Positions 1 to 7,570 of a stretch of DNA of 37,161 bases are shown piece after piece. Position 1 is the first letter of the stretch. Each line of letters starts with the position of its first letter. The translations under genes were made by a program, and so were the position numbers. The DNA lies in IMG/VR virus record IMGVR_UViG_3300041402_001383, positions 1-37,161 of that record, one strand, 5' to 3'. This DNA is from a virus. The notes beneath the pieces are model-generated. The model saw only the letters and a list, made by a program, of their open reading frames with translations, was not told the DNA's origin and made no database searches.

Positions 1-1983
1 CTGCCATGTACGGTCATTCCTTAAATTGTCCTCCACCGAAGTGAACACGGCTGCGTCGTCGAGTTTAGTTAACTGATTTTTGTACCACTTAATATTTTCC
101 TCATACTTCTTAACAAGTGCTTTGTCTGGCTTCCCTGTATTCAGTACCCCTTCGAGCTTTGAAGTGGAGCGACTTAGATTTTCCGTGACAATACGGCGCT
201 GATTAGTAACCGATTTCGCTGCTTTCGTATATGCCTTGTTATAACGCTGCACATTCATCGCCCAAAACTGGTTACCTATAGTCTCCAATCCTTTTTCGGC
301 TTCACCTTTCCAAAAGGCGTCAATCCTGTGAGAACCACGGCCATAATCGCGACCCTCATAATTGGTCATCCAGTTCCCTTTATAATACGCCCCATCGCCG
401 TTCGCATACACTCCCTTCGCACCATTGGTTTGTTTTACGAAAAACCCACGGAGCTTGTCGCGACTCTTCCACCCTGGTATGTTTCCTTCGTTAAGCCAAG
501 CAAGTCCTGTATCTCCGTACTTCGTAAGACCGTAACCACCTTGCGACATCATCGCATCAACGGCATGTGCGAGCTCGTGAGCTACAACGTCTCCAAAGTC
601 GTCGTTAATCCACATGGTACATTTACCCCTGTAGTAGTTGGCTCTAACTGGGGCGTTCTGCCATGCTATCTTAACACCGGTACGTTCGAGTTCGCTTATA
701 AGCCGGTAACTCATGTGCTGCGTACCATTGACGGTTCTGCCGATCGCCCTCGGAACGTCCCCAACTGCAAGAGCAACACCCTTCCGGCCTTTCACCATTC
801 CCTTTTCTCCACCCAACAATTTCATGAGGACTTTTTTGCGTTCTTCGACTCTACGCGGCTGAGTCAAGGTTTTATACCAGGTCATCCGGGATTCGAAGAC
901 TTCGTTATGCAAATTAAACGCTTCCACGAACTTTGGTTCAGCAGGGAAGTTCTTCCAGGAGTTCCCAGCGAATTGCCAACTTCCCATCCCCGGCAAATCA
1001 CCGCCCTTAGTGGTTCTACGCCTTAGTTCCTTCTCTTTTGATTTGAGGTTGGCGGAGGCGGTCTGTTCTGTTGTCTTCGCTGTCTTTTTACGAGTTGGTT
1101 GCTTCTTAACTGTTTTCTTCTTTGTTTTCGGGACCTTTTTTTCGAGCTCATCTTCAACCTCCACAGGATCCAAATCTTTTATGTGAACCGGAACCCAGTG
1201 ATGACGGCAGTTATAACCACCCCGGTTTGTTAACGGAGGGCCGCTCTTTCCCTGCCACGTCAGCGAGCCCATGGCTTCGATTTCGTCTTTCGTAAATGTC
1301 TTACCAACTCTGGCGATGCAGAAATCGCGAGAGGTGTTTATCAGGTTCCCATAATACAGGAAGTTCTCAACGCCGGCATCCTCGGCCTTTTTCAGGGTCA
1401 CTTGTTGGTGGAAGTTGCGAATGCCGTCATGTGCGTAGAGCTCCGCATACCGATCCATCGTATTGCCGCGTTTATCTTTGAAACCGGTGAGGGTCGCACC
1501 GATTTGGGCAGACATCGTCGCAAAATCGGTGCCGCCAATAATGGAGCTATACATAGTATCAGCGAGCTTTGTTTGTGCGTCTAAGCCGAACTGATTGAAC
1601 GTATTCCAGGTGTTATTCTGCAAAACCTCCATCATAGTTTCATCTACACTGGTGAAGGTGGTGGCGATATTAAGATCGGCGAAAGACTTCTCTATAAACT
1701 TAGCCGAGCCCGCATACCCCTTGACGATACGGCGAGCTTCGCGTCCATAGGTTTCGTCAAATAGCGTCTCCAGTTCTGAGTGGGTCTTTTGAGCGAGCTT
1801 CATGTTCGTCTTTGGCCCGAGCAACTTACCATCTGACGTTTTGAATTCCTTAACCTGGTTAATTACCTTCCGCTCCAGTTCCCGGATGGACTTGGTAAGT
1901 CGGCGTTGATGGTTCTTCACCGAATCTTCCAGGAACTGCTCGGTGTTCTCAGCGGATTGTATTACATCGGTAGTATAACTCAT
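1..1983 (-). CDS. MuF-like head morphogenesis protein fused to a zinc-metallopeptidase-like region (3' end cut by window)
   Basis: The frame is open from an ATG at 1983 to the window edge, giving 661 codons with no stop. The first ~265 residues look like the Mu gpF/SPP1 gp7 family: a helical region followed by the cysteine/histidine motif GGYNCRHHW near residues 254-262, which typically closes the MuF domain. A Lys/Thr-rich linker follows at about 285-315. Near residues 469-473 there is HELAH within VVAHELAHAVD, the HExxH signature of zincin peptidases; the third zinc ligand is not identified. MuF proteins sit inside phage heads and often carry C-terminal effector domains. It starts 2 bases after the portal stop with no clear Shine-Dalgarno, suggesting translational coupling. 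The peptidase could act in maturation or be delivered to the host. MuF call is firm; the peptidase role is inferred. Confidence 0.85.
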   Translation of the reverse strand, partial: MSYTTDVIQSAENTEQFLEDSVKNHQRRLTKSIRELERKVINQVKEFKTSDGKLLGPKTNMKLAQKTHSELETLFDETYGREARRIVKGYAGSAKFIEKSFADLNIATTFTSVDETMMEVLQNNTWNTFNQFGLDAQTKLADTMYSSIIGGTDFATMSAQIGATLTGFKDKRGNTMDRYAELYAHDGIRNFHQQVTLKKAEDAGVENFLYYGNLINTSRDFCIARVGKTFTKDEIEAMGSLTWQGKSGPPLTNRGGYNCRHHWVPVHIKDLDPVEVEDELEKKVPKTKKKTVKKQPTRKKTAKTTEQTASANLKSKEKELRRRTTKGGDLPGMGSWQFAGNSWKNFPAEPKFVEAFNLHNEVFESRMTWYKTLTQPRRVEERKKVLMKLLGGEKGMVKGRKGVALAVGDVPRAIGRTVNGTQHMSYRLISELERTGVKIAWQNAPVRANYYRGKCTMWINDDFGDVVAHELAHAVDAMMSQGGYGLTKYGDTGLAWLNEGNIPGWKSRDKLRGFFVKQTNGAKGVYANGDGAYYKGNWMTNYEGRDYGRGSHRIDAFWKGEAEKGLETIGNQFWAMNVQRYNKAYTKAAKSVTNQRRIVTENLSRSTSKLEGVLNTGKPDKALVKKYEENIKWYKNQLTKLDDAAVFTSVEDNLRNDRTWQ

Positions 1984-1985
1984 TA

Positions 1986-3539
1986 TTATTCAGTCCCGGT
2001 AAGTCCCTCGTCTTCATCCTCGTCTTCTTCGCTGCCACCAGGAGGTTCGCTTGTTGGCGCGATATCAATTACGGGAGGCTCGTAAGAGTCGATTTCATCG
2101 TCGATAACCTTCAGATCGGCATCGCTCTCACCCGGGAGCATGATTCGGGCGACCTTCTTCTGCGTCGTCTTCTTAAAGGTCTCGGACTTAACGATCGTAT
2201 TGGCCGTCATTATGTTCGCCAGGTCTTGAGCAAGGTTGGCAACGTCGTAACTTTCGGCACGCTCCACGGTAATCGGGTTATCTTCGATTTCCTGCCACTG
2301 CATCCAATACCGAATAACGGTTTCTTCCGCTTCCTTTAACCTTCGGCCTTTACCAACGAGCTTCGCGTTAAGCAACTGAAACTCGGCCTGTAGAGCAGCA
2401 CCCGATTTCGCTTGCGTCGATACTTCCATAGAGGCCATACCACCCACATTCGCGGTTCGATAGATCTCTTCGATCTTCTTCGCGATGTAATTCATAATGG
2501 CATCCATCGGTTCCTTCACAGCAGCCGTTAACCAGTCGGGCTTCGATTCCGGATGCTCCGGGTCAAACTCGAGTATGGCGGTGATCCCTGCTTCGTCGTT
2601 GGGCGTCTCACCCTTCTCTGGTTTGGGTTTTCTCATCATCGGGAAAGCGCCGTAATCAATAATTTCGTCAGCCTGCGATAGATTGCAGATAATCGACGCG
2701 TCAACGGGTGCTATGTCAGTGAGATCGGACTTCCCCAACGATCGCTTTGCGGTCTTCACATTATACAACCAGACAAACGGTATTTCACCAAGAGGATTGT
2801 CGCCTCCGCCCACCCACACGGCGTCCTGCTTCGGATCGATGCTCATTTTCTGGCCTTCAGTGGTCTTCAAGTCAACGCCGCCTGTGAGCTCCGGTTCTTC
2901 CCATATCTCCCACTTATTCGGCCACCACAGGCGATACTGCCTATCCTCGTCATCGTAAAGTTTGAGGTACTTTAGGAATGGACGATTGATCTTATCGCGA
3001 TCCCATTCCCAATCGAGTATGTTTAAAGCTCGATACAACGCGACGTAAGGATAGATCTTTTGTTCCTTCTCATCTGCCCTGGTCTTCACTTCTTCGTCCA
3101 CTTTTTCGGTATCAGCTTTATCCACGAGAATACCGACATGCCCTTCGATAGACGAGTCCTTCCCTGCACCGTTTAGGAAGTCATCCCAATCGGTGCCTTC
3201 CAGATCCGAGTCTTCGCTGAACATTTTCCACATATCTTCGTTGGCCAGTCTTCCAAGCTCCCGTTTGACGGGCTCTTTGAACAGATAGAAGTTGAACAGC
3301 TCGACAATGCTCCGAGAATAACCGAACCCGAACGCCTGAGCAACTCTACGCTTGTAGTTCTTCGGGCTCTCCCGTTCATGCCGTATTAAAACGCCGTAGT
3401 TTACAAGAGCTTTCGCTCCGTTATAAGCAGAGCGGTAGAACGTCCAGTCATTCTGAAGTGCTTTATAATACTTGTGCACTTCACGCAGATCACCGATATT
3501 CAACTGCTGTTTTTCTAAACCATTTCTATCAATTGCCAT
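1986..3539 (-). CDS. Phage portal protein
   Basis: A 517-residue protein directly upstream of the MuF gene, the usual portal-MuF order in SPP1-like head modules. The portal forms the dodecameric ring at one capsid vertex through which DNA is packaged. The N-terminus is helical and charged, the middle contains a long acidic insertion, and the last ~25 residues are very Asp/Glu-rich. The overall pattern resembles DUF4055/SPP1-type portals, but I cannot confirm the subfamily by eye. The start has a GGAGGG ribosome binding site. The length is in the normal range for portals. Alternative structural roles are unlikely given position and size. Confidence 0.8.
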   Translation of the reverse strand: MAIDRNGLEKQQLNIGDLREVHKYYKALQNDWTFYRSAYNGAKALVNYGVLIRHERESPKNYKRRVAQAFGFGYSRSIVELFNFYLFKEPVKRELGRLANEDMWKMFSEDSDLEGTDWDDFLNGAGKDSSIEGHVGILVDKADTEKVDEEVKTRADEKEQKIYPYVALYRALNILDWEWDRDKINRPFLKYLKLYDDEDRQYRLWWPNKWEIWEEPELTGGVDLKTTEGQKMSIDPKQDAVWVGGGDNPLGEIPFVWLYNVKTAKRSLGKSDLTDIAPVDASIICNLSQADEIIDYGAFPMMRKPKPEKGETPNDEAGITAILEFDPEHPESKPDWLTAAVKEPMDAIMNYIAKKIEEIYRTANVGGMASMEVSTQAKSGAALQAEFQLLNAKLVGKGRRLKEAEETVIRYWMQWQEIEDNPITVERAESYDVANLAQDLANIMTANTIVKSETFKKTTQKKVARIMLPGESDADLKVIDDEIDSYEPPVIDIAPTSEPPGGSEEDEDEDEGLTGTE

Positions 3540-3552
3540 GATCGGCCCTCCA

Positions 3553-3747
3553 TTAAGTCGTTGTTGTTGTGGTCGTTGTTGTGGTCGTTGTTATCGTCTG
3601 GGTGACGCGATGATCTCGCCATCTGCTCTTAAACGGTGGACCGCCACCATGCCCTACGGCTGCCGGACTCCGGCGTTGCGAAGACTTCTTCGCAAGGTTC
3701 CTGGTCGCCGTCTTCCGCTTTATTCTACGAGGTTTCTTTATAGCCAT
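3553..3747 (-). CDS. Small basic protein with a poly-threonine tail
   Basis: A 64-residue protein not recognised as a family. The first ~45 residues are strongly basic (many Lys and Arg), and the last 13 are nearly all threonine. The threonine codons come from a short ACN-rich tandem tract at about 3556-3595. The ATG at 3747 has a strong GGGGAGG ribosome binding site, and the gene lies just upstream of the portal gene in the same operon, so it is probably translated. A Thr-rich tail could be a surface or glycosylated segment, but this is speculation. Replication slippage may vary the tail length between relatives. Confidence 0.6.
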   Translation of the reverse strand: MAIKKPRRIKRKTATRNLAKKSSQRRSPAAVGHGGGPPFKSRWRDHRVTQTITTTTTTTTTTTT

Positions 3748-3748
3748 A

Positions 3749-3895
3749 TCAACGCCTCCCCTTCTTACGGGTTTTCTTCCCGGTTTTATACGACATACCG
3801 GTTTCCTGTTGACATATCTTTATTGCCGATACTTTGGACTTCCCCGAAGCCCGTACTTTACTGACTCAGCGAGCCACCTTTGTTCCTTTTGGCAT
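3749..3895 (-). CDS. Small basic phage protein with in-frame UGA at codon 10 (possible selenocysteine or nonsense mutation)
   Basis: The ATG at 3895 has a strong GGAGG site. The frame reads nine codons (MPKGTKVAR), a TGA at 3866-3868, then 38 more codons to a second TGA at 3749-3751. The downstream part reads like an intact protein: VSKVRASGKSKVSAIKIC then QQETGMSYKTGKK and a basic end. It fits a common small phage protein pattern, C-V-x-K-V-x-x-x-G-K-S-x-x-S-A-x-x-I-C, in which I expect the TGA position to be cysteine. A 7-bp hairpin with a GGG loop lies 20 nt after the TGA. Options are selenocysteine insertion, a cysteine-to-stop mutation, a sequencing error, or a real nine-residue peptide. 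The operon is translated on both sides. Confidence 0.5.
3836..3852 (-). promoter_or_regulatory. SECIS-like hairpin downstream of the in-frame UGA
   Basis: On the minus strand GGGCTTC (3852-3846), loop GGG (3845-3843) and GAAGTCC (3842-3836) form a 7-bp stem with one G-U pair. A further GUAC/GUAU helix can form below it across an AAA bulge. The apical loop begins 20 nt after the UGA and starts with G, which fits the general description of bacterial SECIS elements (short apical loop with an early G, roughly 16-37 nt from UGA). It lies inside a codon-constrained region, so chance formation is possible. Confidence 0.35.
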
Positions 3896-3911
3896 TCTAA
3901 CCTCCAGTTAT

Positions 3912-4490
3912 CTAAACAGAATTGGTGTGCTCGTACCAATCCAACAATACGTTAATTCGATTTCCATCAGTCCCGGAAGTAATACGGAGCAGGTATGCCG
4001 TGTTCTGCTTTAACACGATCTCGTCGCGTCCACCAGACTGGCCACCTCCAACTACCCGATTACCACCGACCCCGGTATCGGTTCCGAAGTTTACGACCGC
4101 GAGACTCGTCCCATCAGCGCCGGCTCCGGGAGTATGGCAAACCTCCATTACGGAAGCATCCGGGAAGTTGCGATTACGGTTTCTCGGCGTCAGGGCATTC
4201 GGAACGACGTGGGTCTTTACCGTTGTTTCAAACAGCTCAACATCGGTCTCTCCGGAACCATCGATAATCGCAACCCAATGGCCCCACTTTGTAGTATTCG
4301 GCGTTTTAAACCGCAACTCTGCAATGTTCCCGTCATCCACCTCAACCGGATACGTCAGCAAGTACCGGCCGCCCTCATGAATCTCCTTATGTGGGTATTC
4401 CAGGAACACCGCTGCCAGGGTAACTGGATCGAGCCGAAATTCCATGTATCCGGACTCGCCGACTTTTCCTTGAATTATAACTGTTTTCAT
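3912..4490 (-). CDS. Putative virion structural protein
   Basis: A 192-residue protein in the head-gene operon. The N-terminal part (EFRLDPVTLAAVFLEYPHKEI) and the C-terminal part (KQNTAYLLRITSGTDGN, then LDWYEHT) match a pattern I recognise from phage proteins encoded in head clusters and usually left as hypothetical. Predicted character is soluble and beta-rich, with no signal or membrane segment. The ATG at 4490 has a GAGGAGG site. A head decoration or head fibre role is plausible from position and composition but is inferred. The gene lies between the repeat array at 4511-5151 and the small genes before the portal. Confidence 0.6.
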   Translation of the reverse strand: MKTVIIQGKVGESGYMEFRLDPVTLAAVFLEYPHKEIHEGGRYLLTYPVEVDDGNIAELRFKTPNTTKWGHWVAIIDGSGETDVELFETTVKTHVVPNALTPRNRNRNFPDASVMEVCHTPGAGADGTSLAVVNFGTDTGVGGNRVVGGGQSGGRDEIVLKQNTAYLLRITSGTDGNRINVLLDWYEHTNSV

Positions 4491-4510
4491 TCTACCTCCT
4501 CACACCGTTT

Positions 4511-5151
4511 TGTCGTCTTTTCAATCCCGTTGATCGTAATTTATCACGTCATTGTCGTTGCTTACTTTTCTAAAACGTGTACTCGATGCTGCCGTGTTTC
4601 TCGGTCGTTTACGTAAAACGTTAACGACGATGTTTACGTCCTTAATCGAGTACACGTTTTACTTTCGTGTTTTGTTGCACTTTCCTTTCCCTCGTCGCTC
4701 CTCAACCACGTGTTTATCGTCATCTACGTTTCTAAAACGTGTACTCGATGCTGCCGTGTTTTGTAGGCTTCTACGTTTTACGTTAACGCCGATGTTTACG
4801 TCCTTAATCGAGAGCACGTTTTCTTTCCCGTTTCTTGTCAATCCCGTCGAGCGAAATAAACGACGTCATTACAGTTACTTAGTTTTTTAAAAACGACACT
4901 CGATGCCGCCGTGTTTTGTCGTCGTTTACGTAAAACGTTAGCGACGAGGTTTACGGCCTGCATCGAGTACACGATTTACTTTCGTCGTTTTTCGTCATCT
5001 TTTCAATCCCATCGTCGACAATATACCTCGTAATTGTAGATGCTTACTTTTCTAAATACGACACTCGATTAAGGCCTGTTTTGTCGGCGTTAACGTAAAA
5101 CGTAAACGCCGTAAAGTACGGCTTGCATCGAGTACACGTTTTACTTTCGTG
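4511..5151 (-). repeat. Array of four ~150-bp palindromic repeat units
   Basis: No gene is supported here. Four tandem units each contain a long inverted repeat. Unit 1: AAAACGTGTACTCGAT at 4572-4587 pairs perfectly with 4645-4660, enclosing an inner palindrome GTCGTT/AACGAC at 4604-4628. Unit 2: 4734-4749 with 4807-4822 (two mismatches). Unit 3: 4893-4904 with 4962-4973. Unit 4: 5058-5069 with 5127-5142. In transcription direction (minus) three of the four palindromes are followed by an AGAAAAGTAAG-like stretch and a GGGATTGAAAAG-like box (4513-4524, 4837-4846, 5000-5011); the second unit lacks a clear box. Units are diverged, so this is not a fresh duplication. Function unknown. Confidence 0.85.
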
Positions 5152-5421
5152 CTAAACGTCGGGCTTGTCGTCGTTTACCGCCGATCCGTTTGTAGGTTCT
5201 GCATCCGGTAATCTATCAGACTGTGGTTTATCAGACGGTAGTTTATCGGACTGTGGTTTCGCCGTCAGCGGCTTTTTAATAGATCGGACGGTAGTTTCCG
5301 GTATGTCCTTGTATGGACCTTCACTCTTCTTCCAACTTACGATGTTCCCAGTAGCTTTGTTGACTTTAACGAACGTTCCAGTTTCCGGGTTCCTTATTTG
5401 GACGATGTCTTCCTTGGCCAT
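5152..5421 (-). CDS. Small hypothetical protein with a Pro/Ser/Asp repeat tail
   Basis: An 89-residue protein, family not recognised. The first ~50 residues (IVQIRNPETGTFVKVNKATGN) read like a small folded domain found in short phage proteins. The tail contains tandem KPQSDKLPSD-type repeats and is acidic and probably disordered. The repeats are encoded by the DNA motif GGACKGTRGTTT (plus strand), which also recurs in non-coding DNA at 6770-7075. The ATG at 5421 is preceded by AAGAAGGG. The gene is bracketed by palindromic repeat arrays on both sides. Confidence 0.55.
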   Translation of the reverse strand: MAKEDIVQIRNPETGTFVKVNKATGNIVSWKKSEGPYKDIPETTVRSIKKPLTAKPQSDKLPSDKPQSDRLPDAEPTNGSAVNDDKPDV

Positions 5422-5429
5422 GTGGTTAA

Positions 5430-5893
5430 CCCTTCTTTCTTTCTTTTGTACGACAGTCGTTAGATGCCGTGTTTGTCCGGTTCTACGTTTTTGTAAACGA
5501 CGTACTTTACGTCGCGTTGACTGTCATACGTTTACTTTCTGTCGTTTTTAGCCGACTTTTCAAATCCCTTCGCGTCAAATAACGACGTCATTACAGTTGC
5601 TTAGTTTTCTAAAACGTGTACTCGATGCCGCCGTGTTTTGTCGGCGTTTACGTAAAACGTGAACGCTGTCTTCTCAGGCCTTGCGTACGAACGACGTTTT
5701 GCTTTATTTACTTTTTGTCGTTCAGTCAACGGTACGTGTTTGTCGGCGTTTACGATTCTGTCAATGCCGTTATTCACTGCGTCTTCGACTGAGCGCGTTT
5801 TCTTTCGTAAACTTTTGTCGTTCAGTCGTCAATGCCGACAAGTACACTGTTTACGATTCTGTTAAGGCCCGACTCTACGTCGCTTTGACTGAA
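5430..5893 (-). repeat. Diverged palindromic repeat array
   Basis: A gene-free stretch holding at least three diverged copies of the palindromic unit. In one copy the arms are GTACGACAGTC (about 5447) and GACTGTCATAC (about 5519) instead of the usual CGTGTACTCGAT pair. In another, GTTCAGTC (about 5819) pairs with GACTGAAC (about 5887). The arms have changed sequence but kept pairing, which points to selection for the fold. A copy with the standard left arm (5611-5626) has lost most of its right arm. The GGGATTTGAAAAG box is at about 5568-5580. Confidence 0.7.
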
Positions 5894-6724
5894 CTACATT
5901 TCGTTTATATGAGCCAATATCTCAAACGCCAATCGATGGGCTCTGAACCCCTGATTATACCATTTGCAACCATCGTTTATGAAGTTTACGAGCTCATCGT
6001 TCAGTGTGTCGTTTGTTTTCTCCAGGAGATTTAGGCGAATCACTTCTTCGGCGTTTATCAAATCGAATTGAGCCATCTTAGTCCCAGTTACTCGCTCCGC
6101 CACAAACGTCGCATCCTTGCCGTCGAGAAAATGAACATTTGCGGTAGCTGCATCGTTGATTCCATTCTTCGTCGAACTCAGAGACTTCGCTTCTATCCGG
6201 GAGGTCGGGGCTGTGATCAAACCCATCACCAAATCAAGGTCGTGAATCATCAGGTCTAAAACCACATCAGCCTCCGGACGTGAATAACCGGTGCCGTTAC
6301 TTCTGTAAACATTAATCGAATCGATCGAATATCCCGCTTGTTGAGCGTCGACATATACGCTATTGAACCGTTCCAGATATCCGACGTATAGGTTAGCCTC
6401 GTACTTTTCGGCGATCATTAAGAGGATATTCGCATCTCCCAGGTTCTGCGTCATCGGCTTCTCTACCAGGACGTTGCAGCCGGCCTCCAGGAAGAACTTG
6501 GTCATTTTGAAGTGATCTTCGTCCGGTGTCACTATGCTCACGTAATCCGCGTCTGCCGCCTTTCGATAATCGTCGATAAATCGACAATTGAACTTCTTCG
6601 CAACTTCAGCAGCCCTGGATCGGTTGCAATCAACCACGGTTAGATCGACTTCCTTCATTGCTGCGTACTTCTCGGCATGGAAGGCCCCGAATGTGCCTAC
6701 TCCTATGACAGCGACTTTCTTCAT
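5894..6724 (-). CDS. Gfo/Idh/MocA-family NAD(P)-dependent oxidoreductase
   Basis: A 276-residue protein. A Rossmann fold starts with GVGTFGAFH (residues 8-16), an acidic residue ends the second strand, EKP is at 88-90, and the catalytic region reads DLMIHDLDLV (about 157-166). These are hallmarks of Gfo/Idh/MocA enzymes, many of which oxidise the sugar ring of a nucleotide sugar. It is somewhat shorter than typical relatives (often 310-350 residues), so the C-terminal sheet may be reduced. With the DegT-type aminotransferase at 10528-11640 it resembles 3-oxidation/3-amination pairs such as GnnA/GnnB or WlbA/WlbE. The start has a GGGAG site. Substrate is not determinable. Repeat arrays flank it, consistent with a cargo gene. 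Confidence 0.85.
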   Translation of the reverse strand: MKKVAVIGVGTFGAFHAEKYAAMKEVDLTVVDCNRSRAAEVAKKFNCRFIDDYRKAADADYVSIVTPDEDHFKMTKFFLEAGCNVLVEKPMTQNLGDANILLMIAEKYEANLYVGYLERFNSVYVDAQQAGYSIDSINVYRSNGTGYSRPEADVVLDLMIHDLDLVMGLITAPTSRIEAKSLSSTKNGINDAATANVHFLDGKDATFVAERVTGTKMAQFDLINAEEVIRLNLLEKTNDTLNDELVNFINDGCKWYNQGFRAHRLAFEILAHINEM

Positions 6725-7080
6725 CTAAATCTCCCGTAGTCCGGTATAACCTGGTTCAACCCATCGAAAACGGACGGTGGTTTCGGGTGGAATGGGTACC
6801 ACCCAGAACAACCCACTTTAGCCGGCTCGTATATCCGGGTATCCTGGGTACTACCCATAACAACCCAGTTTAGCCGATCGGTCATTCTGCGTATCTTGCG
6901 TAGTACCCGAAATACCCTCAATAACGCATCGAGAACGGAGGGTAGTTTTGGGTGGAATGGGTACCACCCGGAACAACGGCGATTGGCGATCGGTTGTTTG
7001 GGGGTAATCTGGGTGGTACCCGTTAAACTGAGTGTTGTTTCGAACAGACTGTAGTTTCGAACGGACTGTAGTTTCATCGC
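6725..7080 (-). repeat. Operator-like repeat region upstream of the oxidoreductase gene
   Basis: No gene is supported. Two 48-bp direct repeats (6765-6812 and 6930-6977, five mismatches) each contain GGGTGGAATGGGTACCACCC, an inverted repeat. A weaker version (TGGGTACTACCCA) is at about 6844-6856 and GGGTGGTACCC at about 7011-7021. At the far end two copies of a GACTGTAGTTTC motif occur at about 7045-7075. Dense short palindromes upstream of a gene suggest repressor binding sites or a control region for the gene ending at 5894. An open frame across the repeats gives a repeated GCSGWYPFHPK peptide but has no good evidence of translation. Confidence 0.6.
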
Positions 7081-7570
7081 TTAAACTCCACTTTTCAAAT
7101 CTCTCATCGTGTGTAGATGCCGATAACCACGGCTTTCGTCGTTTCTTTTTGTTGCTCAGTCGTAAACGACGTGTTGGGGGTCGTTTGCTCGTATCGACCC
7201 TTCCCTCAATGCCACTAAACACCGATCAAATCGTGTCCTTGATTGTTTTTTGCTAATAAACGTCATCTTTTCAATCCCGTCGACGTCAAAAAACGTCGTC
7301 ATTGTCGTTGCTTACTTTTCTAAAACGTGTACTCGATGCTGCCGTGTTTTGACGTCGTTAACGTTTTACGTTAACGACGAGGTTTACGTCCTTAATCGAG
7401 TACACGTTTTACTTTCGTTTTCATCGTCTTTTCAATTCCATCGTTCGTCATTTATCACGTCATTACAGTTACTTAGTTTTCTAAAACGTGTACTCGATGC
7501 TGCCGTGTTTTGCCGTCGTTTACGTAAAACGTTAAGGCCGACAAACACGGCACGTTGACTGAACGACGTT
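7081..7570 (-). repeat. Palindromic repeat array downstream of terminase
   Basis: Gene-free. One perfect unit has arms AAAACGTGTACTCGAT at 7322-7337 and 7395-7410 with an inner GTCGTTAACG-type palindrome. A second has its left arm at 7483-7498, has lost the standard right arm, and instead can pair TGCCGTGTTT (7501-7510) with AAACACGGCA (7543-7552). GGGATTGAAAAG boxes (minus strand) are at about 7266-7278 and 7432-7443. The first part (7089-7143) also contains a separate ~55-bp element that recurs at about 22,250-22,308 in the opposite orientation. Confidence 0.8.

Noticed and set aside
328-1026. A 232-residue plus-strand open frame
   Set aside because: It is the antisense shadow of the MuF-peptidase gene, which has clear domain motifs on the minus strand.
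3749-3895. TGA reassigned to an amino acid genome-wide
   Set aside because: TGA ends several well-bounded genes (for example 7571, 10314, 10528, 11637), with coupled downstream starts right at the TGA. No other long gene has an internal TGA, so a global recoding is not supported.
4511-5151. CRISPR array
   Set aside because: The unit period is ~150 bp, the conserved part is a long internal palindrome, and the units are diverged; there are no short uniform repeats with unique spacers and no cas genes.
6721-7077. A 118-residue open frame (minus) with a repeated GCSGWYPFHPK peptide
   Set aside because: It overlaps the operator-like repeats, lacks a good ribosome site, and another frame is also open across it. 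Repeat DNA is the simpler explanation, but a repeat protein cannot be fully excluded.
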